From Vibrio variabilis (GTDB lineage Bacteria; Pseudomonadota; Gammaproteobacteria; Enterobacterales; Vibrionaceae): DNA of 64,000 nt. Below the pieces are notes generated by a model that was not told the origin of the DNA, searched no databases, and saw only the letters and a program-made list of their open reading frames with translations. Shown here piece after piece: positions 1 to 7,515 of the stretch. Location: positions 1 to 64,000 of the forward strand of contig NZ_JYJK01000073.1 in the NCBI RefSeq assembly GCF_003263785.1, written 5' to 3'. Every line of letters starts with the position of its first letter. Position 1 is the stretch's first letter. Both the position numbers and the translations under genes were made by a program.

Positions 1-1642
1 ACGAGTCAATCGAAGGTATGCGTAAAGAAGCTCAAGACGCTGTAAAAGTTGCTGGCGCTGCTGCTGGTCAAATGTACCAAGACGGTGAAGCGCGAGCAGC
101 ATCTATTGAAAAGCGCTCTGGTGAAGCGTTCGCAAGCGCTAAAGCAGATGGTGAAACTGCAATCGCTAACGTTGAAGCTCAAGGTAAAGAGGCTTACCAA
201 GCTCTTGAAAAGCAAGGTGCTGATGAGGTTGCTAGCTACGTAAAGAAATGGCTGAAATCAGTGGAAATGGTGAGAATTCTAACGCCAAACTTCGCAAAGA
301 TGGCGAGCAAGCTTACAACCAGCTAGCACGTTCAGCGACTATGCAAGCAAAACGCGCTGACCGCATGGAAGCCGCTGGTGCTCAAGCTTACGCAGAAGGT
401 GAAAAAGCTATTAGCACTGCAAAAGCAGATGGTGAGAAAGCTTATAACCAGCTAGCTAAGTCTAATGTAATGGCGGCTAAACGTGTTGATTCACTAGAGA
501 AGCGTGGTGAAACTGCAATCGCTAACGTTGAAGCTCAAGGTAAAGAGGCTTACCAAGCTCTTGAGAAGTCGACTACCATGCACGCTAAACGCGTTGACGT
601 TCTAGAAAAGCAAGGTGCTGATGAGGTTGCTAGCCTACGTAAAGAAATGGCTGAAATCAGTGGAAATGGTGAGAATTCTAACGCCAAACTTCGCAAAGAT
701 GGTGAGCAAGCTTACAACCAGCTAGCACGTTCAGCGACTATGCAAGCAAAACGCGCTGACCGCATGGAAGCCGCTGGTGCTCAAGCTTACGCAGAAGGTA
801 AAGCAGCGGTAGCGGCTGGTGAGAAAGCTTACGAGCAAATCTCTAAGTCAAACATCCTGGCTGCAAAACGTGTTGATGCTCTAGAAGCTAGTGGTACTGC
901 CGCAGTTGATGAGTTACGTAAAGAAATCTCAGAAGCAGGTTCTAACGGTCAATTCGACATTATCATTGACGAAGAAGCAAGACGCCAAGCGACTCAAGCA
1001 GTAGCTAAAGTTTACGAAGACGGTCAGAAGGCAGTTAACGAAGTAAACGCTAACGGTACTGCAGCGGTAGAAACTCTGCAAGATCAAATAGCAATGCTTC
1101 AAGCTCAAATTGATGACCTGAAAAAGAATGGTGGCGGCAACGACGGTGCAAACACTAGTGACATTTCAGACAAAGAGCTAGAAATTGCTGATAACCGTGC
1201 GAAGATTGAAGAAATCTACAAGGCTGGTGATGCTGCTGCTAAATGGGCTGAACGTGTAGCTGACGGTGCTTACACTGAACTAGACACTAAGATTGCTGGT
1301 AACTCTGCTCGCATCGGTGAGAATACCAAGCGTATCGACGGTCTAGAGTCTGAAATGAAGGCAATGGGCGATAACATGCTTGCTCTTGAAGACCGTATGG
1401 ATGGTGTAGTTGCTACCTCTCACGCTGTAGCGAACGCTCGTCCTGTTCTGTCTACTGCTGGTGAGTACGGTGTTGGTGTTGGCATGGGTGCTTCTGGTTC
1501 TAAGAAAGCTCTTGCTCTAGGTGGTGCATACCAAATCAATGCTAACTGGTCTACTTCTATGACTGTTAACTACGAGACTGCAGGTAAACGTACCAAGTCT
1601 AACCTATCTGCTGGTGCTGGCGTTCAGTACAAGTTCAAGTAA
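1..1642 (+). CDS. Trimeric autotransporter adhesin (YadA-like), 5' end missing, one frameshift
   Basis: Only the 3' part lies in the window. The visible protein is a long Ala/Glu/Lys-rich coiled-coil stalk ending in about 90 residues that look like a YadA-type membrane anchor: a left-handed coiled coil (near nt 1285-1410), a Gly-rich strand region and a C-terminal aromatic, YKFK. Known members trimerise to form a 12-strand barrel and export the stalk to the cell surface for adhesion. The stalk has about five copies of a 26-residue unit with core AYxxLxKSxxMxAKRVDxLE (near nt 302, 434, 540, 703 and 821). The frame breaks near nt 236, where a second copy of the same 195-bp repeat has one extra C, so the break is probably a consensus error. 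Without the correction the stalk separates from its anchor. Anchor assignment is from sequence pattern only. Confidence 0.8.
207..400 (+). repeat. Direct repeat, copy A, in the adhesin stalk
   Basis: This 194-bp segment matches 605-799 except for one C/T substitution in the GATGG(C/T)GAGCAAGC stretch and one missing C near 236. It encodes the QGADEVA...AYAEG part of the stalk. Long in-frame repeats like this let stalk length vary by recombination and are also prone to mis-assembly. Confidence 0.9.
605..799 (+). repeat. Direct repeat, copy B, in the adhesin stalk
   Basis: Partner of the repeat at 207-400, offset by 398 bp, and the copy that keeps the reading frame. A shorter upstream repeat (150-208 against 506-564, 59 bp) is also present, so the whole stalk looks built by tandem duplication. 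Confidence 0.9.
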
Positions 1643-1650
1643 TGCCTCTC

Positions 1651-1668
1651 GACCTCAAGGATGAGGTC
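1651..1668 (+). other. Short hairpin after the adhesin gene
   Basis: GACCTC-AAGGAT-GAGGTC forms a perfect 6-bp stem with a 6-nt loop, 9 nt after the adhesin stop. There is no T-run, so it is not a standard terminator. Similar hairpins with an AAGG/AAGT loop follow two later genes of the cassette. Confidence 0.5.
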
Positions 1669-1723
1669 AACCTCCAAAGCATCTATGAGGGTGTTTTGTA
1701 AGTTAACTAGAGGCAACAACCAA

Positions 1724-2089
1724 ATGAAGAAGTATTTACTACTCGCGCTACTGCTACCTGGTATTGCTGCAGCGCATAGCCAATCACCTTCGAAGATTAA
1801 GAAGTATGTAGGCACTGACCGCACAAGCGTTCAAATCAGTCTAACCAACACAGACGCGAAAGCGCGTGGCTTTGAAATCATCGTAGATGAAAAGGTATTG
1901 GGTGAAGTCTATTTGAAACCAGACGAGAACAAGAAGCTAAACCTAAATCTAAAGATTGATGAGCGTGACCAGTGGGTACACAAAATTGTATCGACTCGCT
2001 CTATTCCCCAGAAGGGTGAATCAGTAAGGACTGAAATTCAAAGCAAGGTATCGCTTCATCGACCAACTCTAAAGAGTGAAAAATCGTGA
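1724..2089 (+). CDS. Small secreted protein, possibly beta-sandwich
   Basis: A 121-residue protein with a clear signal peptide (MKKYLLLALLLPGIAAA, cleavage likely after AHS or AAA). The mature part alternates hydrophobic and polar residues (TSVQISLTNTDAKARGFEII) in a way that suggests an Ig-like beta-sandwich, but I do not recognise the family. The ATG at 1724 is chosen over the upstream in-frame ATG at 1661 because it follows GAGGCAAC at the right distance and starts the signal peptide. Its stop overlaps the GTG of the next gene (GTGA), so the two are probably translationally coupled. Confidence 0.6.
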   Translation: MKKYLLLALLLPGIAAAHSQSPSKIKKYVGTDRTSVQISLTNTDAKARGFEIIVDEKVLGEVYLKPDENKKLNLNLKIDERDQWVHKIVSTRSIPQKGESVRTEIQSKVSLHRPTLKSEKS

Positions 2090-2520
2090 AGAAGACAGTT
2101 CTGGCGCTGGCGGCATTGCTGGCGTTCGAAGCTACAGCGGCCTACATGCCTTCGCCAACAATGGCCCAAGGTGACCGCATAAGGGTAAGGGGCCAAAGCG
2201 GTGTGGAAATTGACGCCACTTACCAGCCAGATATGACCATTCAAATGGGGGCGCTCTTGGTAGTGATGCGAATAAAGACAATTGGTACGACAGCCACCAC
2301 CGAAATAATGACAGGTACCGCAATGAAAACTCTATCTATGTGCAAGCGGTGATACCTATTCGATTTGGGGAGCGCAAGAAGCCAGACCCACAACGCCTAT
2401 ATAACATCGAGCTACGAGCAAGACAGGCGGAAATTGAAAAGCTAGAAGCAGAAGTCGAGTTATTACGTGCGGCTGCTGGTGCTGGCGCAACATCAACTAA
2501 TGACATCTTTGTGGAGTAAC
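2086..2520 (+). CDS. Secreted or outer-membrane protein with C-terminal coiled coil, frameshift
   Basis: Starts at GTG 2086, overlapping the previous stop. The signal peptide (VKKTVLALAALLAFEATAA) is followed by a region ending IQM. The frame is then lost in a run of five G at 2246-2250. In the next frame the protein continues GGALGSDANKDNW, has a possible barrel-like strand (YVQAVIPIRFGE) and ends in a short coiled coil (ARQAEIEKLEAEVELL), stopping at 2520. Total length is about 144 residues. Function unknown. The short coiled coil after a strand suggests an oligomeric envelope protein, but this is only a pattern. Confidence 0.5.
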
Positions 2521-2522
2521 AG

Positions 2523-2808
2523 ATGAAGAAATTAATAATCGCAAGCGTGCTAGCTGGAATTGCCACCAGCGCACTAGCCTCAAATGAAGTGGGCGGAACT
2601 TACACGAAAGCTAACTGATCACGAAAATGACATCACCTACAAAACAGGTACCGACGGGGAAACTAAAGCGTCTGGTGAAAGCTTCCTAATTAATATGCCG
2701 TCTGGTTCTAGCGAACAAACATTATGGACCAAAGTGGATACTGCCAAATCAGCGCTGAAATTTGGCGAAGCTAAAGTAGTAACCACACTAACTCTAGTAA
2801 CTAACTAA
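2523..2808 (+). CDS. Small secreted protein, frameshift
   Basis: Begins two bases after the previous stop with a signal peptide (MKKLIIASVLAGIATSALA). The starting frame stops near 2618, while the overlapping frame continues DHENDITYKTG to the stop at 2808, so one base is missing or extra between about 2585 and 2615. The restored protein is about 94 residues. Its C-terminus (EAKVVTTLTLVTN) resembles that of the next gene (RAVVTLTLPAQ), and both place a short beta-strand there, so the two may be paralogues. No known family recognised. Confidence 0.5.
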
Positions 2809-2815
2809 TACCCTA

Positions 2816-2831
2816 TCCCCAAGTACGGGGA
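2816..2831 (+). other. Short hairpin after a cassette gene
   Basis: TCCCC-AAGTAC-GGGGA, a 5-bp GC-rich stem directly after the stop at 2808 and without a T-run. Same style of loop as the hairpins at 1651 and 3297. It may protect the mRNA 3' end or set the ratio of upstream to downstream message. Confidence 0.4.
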
Positions 2832-2860
2832 ACCCTTTCAACCAAATGAGGCAACTAACA

Positions 2861-3289
2861 ATGAACAAACTAATTCTAGCGACACTTATCGCAGCTACAG
2901 CGCCAGCTATGGCGAACACCAATGCAACTTTTGATCTAACTACACCAGAAATCCGCTCTATCACTGTAAGCGAATCTCACGGTTCTATTGGTACTGGCAA
3001 CATGTGGGGCGACGCCGTTGAATTTACGGTAACCAGCAATAAAGCTGACGAGACTACTACATCAGTTCTTGTATCTACGGCTATTACTGGCGTTAACGCT
3101 GATAAAGCTTCTCACTTTGCTACACACGTTAATGATACGTTCGTGCTTACTGGTGAATCTGAGAACATTCCCCACGATGTGAACGTTGACAGCCCAAACG
3201 AAGTGCATGTTAAGACTTCACTTCAAGACCGTGAACTGACGGCTGGCTCTACTCGCGCCGTGGTAACCCTGACACTACCAGCGCAATAA
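2861..3289 (+). CDS. Small secreted beta-rich protein, pilin-like in style
   Basis: 142 residues with a signal peptide (MNKLILATLIAATAPAMA). The mature protein is rich in Thr, Ser and Val and ends LTAGSTRAVVTLTLPAQ. The closing pattern, LTAG then a hydrophobic strand at the C-terminus, is reminiscent of CS1-type pilins, but there is no chaperone or usher in the window, so this is only a resemblance. ATG 2861 is preferred to the in-frame ATG at 2846 because GAGGCAAC (2848-2855) lies just upstream of it. Confidence 0.55.
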   Translation: MNKLILATLIAATAPAMANTNATFDLTTPEIRSITVSESHGSIGTGNMWGDAVEFTVTSNKADETTTSVLVSTAITGVNADKASHFATHVNDTFVLTGESENIPHDVNVDSPNEVHVKTSLQDRELTAGSTRAVVTLTLPAQ

Positions 3290-3296
3290 GGCTCGC

Positions 3297-3311
3297 TCCC
3301 CAAGGATGGGA
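3297..3311 (+). other. Short hairpin after a cassette gene
   Basis: TCCC-CAAGGAT-GGGA followed by ATTATTTTC, placed 8 nt after the stop at 3289. It is weaker than the other two, and the following T-rich stretch gives it some terminator character. Nothing else is recognised between 3312 and 3430. Confidence 0.35.
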
Positions 3312-3430
3312 ATTATTTTCAAAGTATCCGTATTGGGCACTTCGCAAATAAGGAATGTGTGTAGGGAGAGGCTAGGATTGCCAGCAATGGATTGCCAAAT
3401 ATAAATCAAAACCTATAAGGCAATGTAAAA

Positions 3431-4006
3431 ATGAAAAAGACACTAATCACAACTCTTATCGCTGGTACCTTCGCTGTTTCTGCTCAAGCTGCAGATTATG
3501 ACGTTCAGGTAATGGCTGGTGCTGGCTTCGATAAGTCTGGCTCTATCGCTATCGAGACTCACATTGATAAGACTTGGATTGTAGGTGTTCAGGGTAACTT
3601 TGGCGGTGGTAAAGACTTAGAGAATTACCAGCATCGCGCTGAAGCAGATAACTACTTTGATTACAAAGGAACTCAAACAAACAACCAAGGCACGCTTTAC
3701 GGTGGCTACCGTTTTAAAGAAGGTGCTCTAGAAGGTCTAAGCCTTCGTGCTGGTGCAACGTACACTACGATAACTTCTTACCAAGTAGCCGAAGGTCTAC
3801 GCGACGGTTCACCACTAAAGCTTGAGGATAAATCAAAGTCTACTGGTGTGGCTCCGTTCGTTGGCATTGGCTACGAGGTGTATAAAGACGTTTCAATCAA
3901 CCTAACTCATACGTTTGGTACTACTAAGCATGAGTTCGTTGGCTTCACTGGTGCTCAAGACTTAAATAGCTCTGTTACTTCACTACTAGTTGGTTTCAAG
4001 TTCTAA
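3431..4006 (+). CDS. Outer-membrane beta-barrel protein (OmpA/OmpW-like size)
   Basis: 191 residues: signal peptide MKKTLITTLIAGTFAVSAQA, then alternating amphipathic strands with Gly and aromatic residues (WIVGVQGNFGGG, GTLYGGYRF, GLSLRAGATYTT, APFVGIGYEV) and a terminal Phe (LLVGFKF), as BAM substrates have. It probably forms an 8-strand barrel. No loop domain identifies a ligand. The leader is AAGGCAATGTAAAAATG, a variant of the GAGGCAAC leader used elsewhere in the cassette. A strong terminator follows at 4020. Confidence 0.75.
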   Translation: MKKTLITTLIAGTFAVSAQAADYDVQVMAGAGFDKSGSIAIETHIDKTWIVGVQGNFGGGKDLENYQHRAEADNYFDYKGTQTNNQGTLYGGYRFKEGALEGLSLRAGATYTTITSYQVAEGLRDGSPLKLEDKSKSTGVAPFVGIGYEVYKDVSINLTHTFGTTKHEFVGFTGAQDLNSSVTSLLVGFKF

Positions 4007-4019
4007 GTTAGTTTTACCT

Positions 4020-4045
4020 GGTGGCTGCTGGTCAGCCACCTTTTT
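4020..4045 (+). terminator. Intrinsic terminator after the beta-barrel gene
   Basis: GGTGGCTG (4020-4027), loop CTGGT, CAGCCACC (4033-4040), then five T. Perfect 8-bp GC-rich stem with a T-run, 13 nt past the stop. Confidence 0.85.
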
Positions 4046-4064
4046 CAATAGAGGCAGCGAAATT

Positions 4065-4397
4065 ATGAGTAAACCAGACTACGAAACACTAGAGAACGAA
4101 TGCGACTTTCTACATGGTCAGCTAGAGCTAGCACGTAGCGCCCACGGTCTTTGGGAAAGCGAAGCAATTGAAGCGTGGCAAGAGGTCCACCAGCTAAAGC
4201 GCAAGGTTAAGGTTCTTACCTCCTGTGTGGTAATGGCAACAATTTTTGTATCAGTATCAGCGTGGGAAGTAATGCGTGCTGGCAAAGACTATAAGAACCC
4301 GCAAACTCAAAACCTATTAACCTCTATGTCTCGACAAAGCGCAATAGCTGGTGCAATGGCTAGCAATACTATATCCAAAGCTATGGAGCGCGTCTGA
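4065..4397 (+). CDS. Small single-pass membrane protein with N-terminal helix
   Basis: 110 residues. An acidic helical N-terminus (about 1-45, probably coiled coil) leads to a basic stretch (HQLKRKVKVL) and one membrane span (VLTSCVVMATIFVSVSAW), then a short polar C-terminus. The leader GAGGCAGCGAAATT supports ATG 4065 over earlier in-frame starts. The layout resembles phage or plasmid inner-membrane accessory proteins, but no family is recognised. Confidence 0.55.
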   Translation: MSKPDYETLENECDFLHGQLELARSAHGLWESEAIEAWQEVHQLKRKVKVLTSCVVMATIFVSVSAWEVMRAGKDYKNPQTQNLLTSMSRQSAIAGAMASNTISKAMERV

Positions 4398-4443
4398 CTG
4401 CAGCGCGAGTTTAGGGAAGCAGCCAAGGAATGAGGCGCGGCTG

Positions 4444-4551
4444 ATGTTCTCCAAGATTAAGCGTGCTGATTGGTGGTTTATTTTTGAGATCGCAATTGTA
4501 GTAACCGCTGGCATCGGTACCGTGTACGCGTATGACGAATTGCATTGGTAA
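4444..4551 (+). CDS. Very small membrane protein (35 residues)
   Basis: MFSKIKRADWWFIFEIAIVV... contains one membrane helix of about 18 residues with a basic N-terminus, so the C-terminus probably faces the periplasm. Supported by position in a dense + strand gene run and a purine-rich stretch (AAGGAATGAGG) some distance upstream. The ribosome site is not well placed, so this is tentative. Confidence 0.4.
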   Translation: MFSKIKRADWWFIFEIAIVVTAGIGTVYAYDELHW

Positions 4552-4612
4552 TTACCTATTTATTGAGTTACATTTGAGTATCACTTTAGATACCAAACGT
4601 TAGAGGCGTACA

Positions 4613-4856
4613 ATGTGCAAAATAAATAAAGCCTATGCTGATCATATTGTTGGCATGAGGGAATTTAAGGCCAATCCTGCAGACGCGGTAAAAGGCGACG
4701 GCACCGTGTTAGTACTGGCGCACAATAAGCCAGTTATGTACTGCATTAATAAGGATGAGTATGAGTTCGTTTATGAGGCTATAAAAGCAAGGGAATCGAC
4801 ATTGTTGAAATCTTCGAGCAATACAAGGCTCAAAAAGCAGACCAGCAAGAACCATA
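4613..4856 (+). CDS. Phd/YefM-type antitoxin, orphan, frameshift
   Basis: The N-terminal 55 residues have the Phd/YefM antitoxin layout: MREFKANPADAVKGDG followed by VLVLAHNKPVMYCINKDEYE, which forms the DNA-binding dimer fold in this family. As given, the frame runs to 4888, but a shift in AGGGAA near 4792 gives GIDIVEIFEQYKAQKADQQ and a stop at 4856. That tail is acidic and helical like the toxin-binding ends of antitoxins, so 4856 is the better end. No RelE/Doc/YoeB toxin follows; a terminator comes next. It is either an orphan antitoxin or one acting on a toxin elsewhere. Confidence 0.6.
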
Positions 4857-4900
4857 AACGATTATTAATCATTACTAACAATTTCTAATCCATTTCAAAG

Positions 4901-4934
4901 AATATCCAGAGTTTCATTTCTGGATATTTTTTTT
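4901..4934 (+). terminator. Intrinsic terminator after the antitoxin gene
   Basis: AATATCCAGA (4901-4910), 8-nt loop, TCTGGATATT (4919-4928), with a run of eight T from 4927. A textbook rho-independent terminator. Confidence 0.85.
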
Positions 4935-5017
4935 GGCTCTGATATTATTTGAGCCCCAACTGAGACTCAAAAGAGCTCCTAAAGGGTTTTAAAACAAACG
5001 CAATTGAGGCAACGATT

Positions 5018-6172
5018 ATGAAGAATACAATACTAGCTACTTTAATGCTGGCTCTAGCTGGTGGCGCGAACGCTGAACTTATTCAACACACTGACCAAAT
5101 CGCAGAGGTTAAGTTTACTGGTTCTACTTATGCGCTTGGTAAGCATGTTGGTACCGAAGGTAGAGAACAGATTATTGATTCAATCAATCGCTTTAATGAA
5201 ATGCTTGGCGTAATGCTACCTGGTCTAAGCGTTGATTCTCTAGCGGCTAGCTTTGCTGGTGCCGAAGTATTCGAGAAGCTACACAAGCACTCACCAGATG
5301 CCGCGCAATACATTGAAGGTCTATCAGACGCGCTTAACCTTCCAGAAGAGTATCTTCTAGCTGTGGCTATGTCAGATGAAGCAATCCTAGAATCACAACG
5401 CAATGGTGGTATGGGCTTCTTACAGGCAGAGGCACCAGCTAAATGCACGGTGATGGGCCAAACGAACGGTAAAGGTAAGGCGTGGGGCGCAGCTAACTTC
5501 GATTACATGGGCATCAACTACGAAGCCTTATCGTTCTTAACCATACTGACGCGAATGGTGATACTCGCATCATCCAAACGTGGCTGGCCTAATTCCTTAT
5601 GGTGGTGTTTCTAAAGCGGTATGCCAATTCTAATGAACACTATGGCTGATGAAGGTACAGCACGCCAGCATGACGGTGGTGAGATTCTAGAAGGTGTTCC
5701 TTCGTTCCATCTTTCTTGGGAAGCCTACAACGCTAAATCAACTCAAGGTCTGCTTAACATGTATGACCAACAAGAGAAGTACACGGCTTATTTCTCTTAC
5801 GTGATGCTTGATGCTGGTAGTAAAGCAGTTCACATCGAGAACGGCTATGCAGATACCTACAACTATACGTTTGGTGACAAGTACGCTCACGCTAACCATT
5901 CAATCTATGTAAAGCATGACTTTGTTGATCATGAATTTGGTGCGCACTCGCTTGACCGCCAAGAATTCGCAGATAAGTTTGTTGCTAACGCTGATATTGA
6001 TACCAGCGAAGAACAAGCAATTGAAGCGCTACGCTCTAAGCCGCTTTGGAAAGGTCGCGGTGAATTGATGGGTACTGTTACTTCAACTTACTTCGCAGTA
6101 GACGGTAAGAAAGTTGATATGGCTATCTACACCGACGAACAACACGAGCCAGTGCGTATTCGTAATTACTAA
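5018..6172 (+). CDS. Secreted C45-like Ntn hydrolase (acyltransferase/acylase family), three frameshifts
   Basis: About 384 residues once the frame is restored. Signal peptide MKNTILATLMLALAGGANA, a helical propeptide-like region of about 120 residues, then AKCTVMGQTNGKGKAWGAANFD near residue 146. This matches the start of the mature beta chain in C45 acyl-CoA:6-APA acyltransferase-like enzymes, where a Cys becomes the N-terminal nucleophile after self-cleavage (here the Cys of AKCT). The next stretch reads NHTDANGDTRIIQTW, then GLIPYGGVSKAG and MPILMNTMADEGT across three small shifts near 5540, 5590 and 5620. Likely substrates are acyl amides, with peptides, N-acyl amino acids or beta-lactams possible. 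The leader is GAGGCAACGATT. Fold family fairly sure, substrate unknown. Confidence 0.6.
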
Positions 6173-6181
6173 TCCACTGGC

Positions 6182-6310
6182 ATGATAGACCTAGCATTCA
6201 ACGCTTGTTGGCATGGGTTCTATCTACTCGGCGAACGGCTAGGTGATATTGATTGGCTTCATATCATCCTAGTCATAGCCCTGCTCTATCGGTTCACCAA
6301 CAAGTATTAG
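6182..6310 (+). CDS. Small membrane protein (42 residues)
   Basis: MIDLAFNACWHGFYLLGERL then DWLHIILVIALLYRFTNKY, with one hydrophobic segment near the C-terminus. It lies 9 nt after the hydrolase stop and 8 nt before the next start, filling the gap neatly, which supports it. No clear ribosome site, so it may be read by coupling. Confidence 0.4.
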   Translation: MIDLAFNACWHGFYLLGERLGDIDWLHIILVIALLYRFTNKY

Positions 6311-6318
6311 TGGCCACA

Positions 6319-6663
6319 ATGAAATTCACACCAGAAGTATTGACGTTCTTAACAGCCAACGGCTTCCAAGTATCAGACGACAACACTAAAGCGTGGTGGG
6401 AAGGTGAAAGCAGTAAGGTTTCATCTATGTCTATCACTGCTGCAATGCCTATTTATGAAGGTAGTGACCAGCGTCGATTCAATACAAATAAGCCTGTTTG
6501 GTCCATTCGCCTAAAGAACTCTCTTGGTTGGCGCGAGCGCTTTAAGGCCGAGTCAGATTGGATTGAATGCACAGAGAACGGCACATCGACTTACTTCGAC
6601 TTCTACGAACGCCAGCTACATACAGCACTTAAAGACTTGGTGTGTGCTGGCACCCGACTCTAA
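6319..6663 (+). CDS. Hypothetical cytoplasmic protein
   Basis: 114 residues, no signal peptide or membrane segment. A mixed alpha/beta composition with many Trp and charged residues (AWWEGESSKV, WSIRLKNSLGWRERFKAE). The ATG at 6319 is taken because it follows the small membrane protein closely. The family is not recognised. It is one of the few cassette proteins without an export signal. Confidence 0.5.
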   Translation: MKFTPEVLTFLTANGFQVSDDNTKAWWEGESSKVSSMSITAAMPIYEGSDQRRFNTNKPVWSIRLKNSLGWRERFKAESDWIECTENGTSTYFDFYERQLHTALKDLVCAGTRL

Positions 6664-6730
6664 CGAAGCGCCATAGCGCACCCTACGGTCATGGACGACC
6701 ACCCTATTGTTAATTAAGAGGCAACGAACC

Positions 6731-7506
6731 ATGACTAAACACAATATTCCTTTCGCAATACTGGCTGTAGCAATGACTATAGCAGGTTTTAAAGCACACG
6801 CGGCTTATCTAGACGAGAACACTGGTGAGGTTGCTGTACCTGAGAATCCAGAACTACTAGGCGCAGAATCAGTTAACTACGGTGACCCAACGGCCTCTTA
6901 TAGTGGTGTTGGTATCCAGCGTTCTAGCGACTTCACTAACGCATCATTCGTATATGGCGGTGGCTCTCACATCCTATCCTTGGATGTTGGCCTATCTGAT
7001 CATCAACCTGGTGACGAATCTTCACTGGGTAATCCTGCAGACGCTAAGTACAGCGGTGTAGCTCTACGCGCTAAATACTTCAACGTGAACCATGACAGTG
7101 GCTTTGGTTGTCTATCGACTTTTCTACAGCACGTCACCGCTACCCTAACGGCATTGGTGATACGACCGATACCGTTTGCCAAGACGTAGTGTTGGCTGGT
7201 GTGGTCCAGAAGTTTGATATTAGTGATAACGTAATGCTGGTACCAATGATGTATGCGGGTACTGACCTTAAATACGGTGGCACGCTGTTCCAAGGTGGTT
7301 TGTACGCAATGTACGGCTTCGATGCTGGTCACTGGCTATATGCGAATCCTAAAACAACGTTTAGCTCAAACGCAAGCGATTGGGTTGGTGAGGTTGAACT
7401 AGGTGGTGGCTACATGCTTATGGATAACGTGAGTGTTGGCTTTAAGTATGAAATGAAGCAGCAAGCCGAAAACAAAGGTTGGGTTAACGCGTTCTACTAC
7501 TTCTAA
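6731..7506 (+). CDS. Outer-membrane beta-barrel protein, one frameshift
   Basis: About 258 residues. Signal peptide MTKHNIPFAILAVAMTIAGFKAHA, then strand-like repeats (YSGVGIQRSSDF, SFVYGGGSHILSLDVGL, YSGVALRAKYFN). After a shift near 7108 it continues VLAGVVQKFDISDNVMLVP, GGTLFQGGLYAMYGF and VELGGGYMLMDNVSVGFKYEM, ending NAFYYF with a terminal Phe as barrels have. The leader is GAGGCAACGAACC. It overlaps in style, but not obviously in sequence, with the barrel at 3431. Pore or adhesin function cannot be told. Confidence 0.65.
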
Positions 7507-7515
7507 GGAGTCATC

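Noticed and set aside
4613..4888. The antitoxin ending at 4888 as read in one frame
   Set aside because: The tail RLKKQTSKNHKRLLIITNNF is unlike the acidic C-termini of the family, while the shifted frame gives IDIVEIFEQYKAQKADQQ with a stop at 4856.
5018..5614. Programmed frameshifting or recoding as an explanation for the split hydrolase and other genes
   Set aside because: Breaks differ in direction and context, lack slippery heptamers with downstream structure, and occur in far too many unrelated genes.
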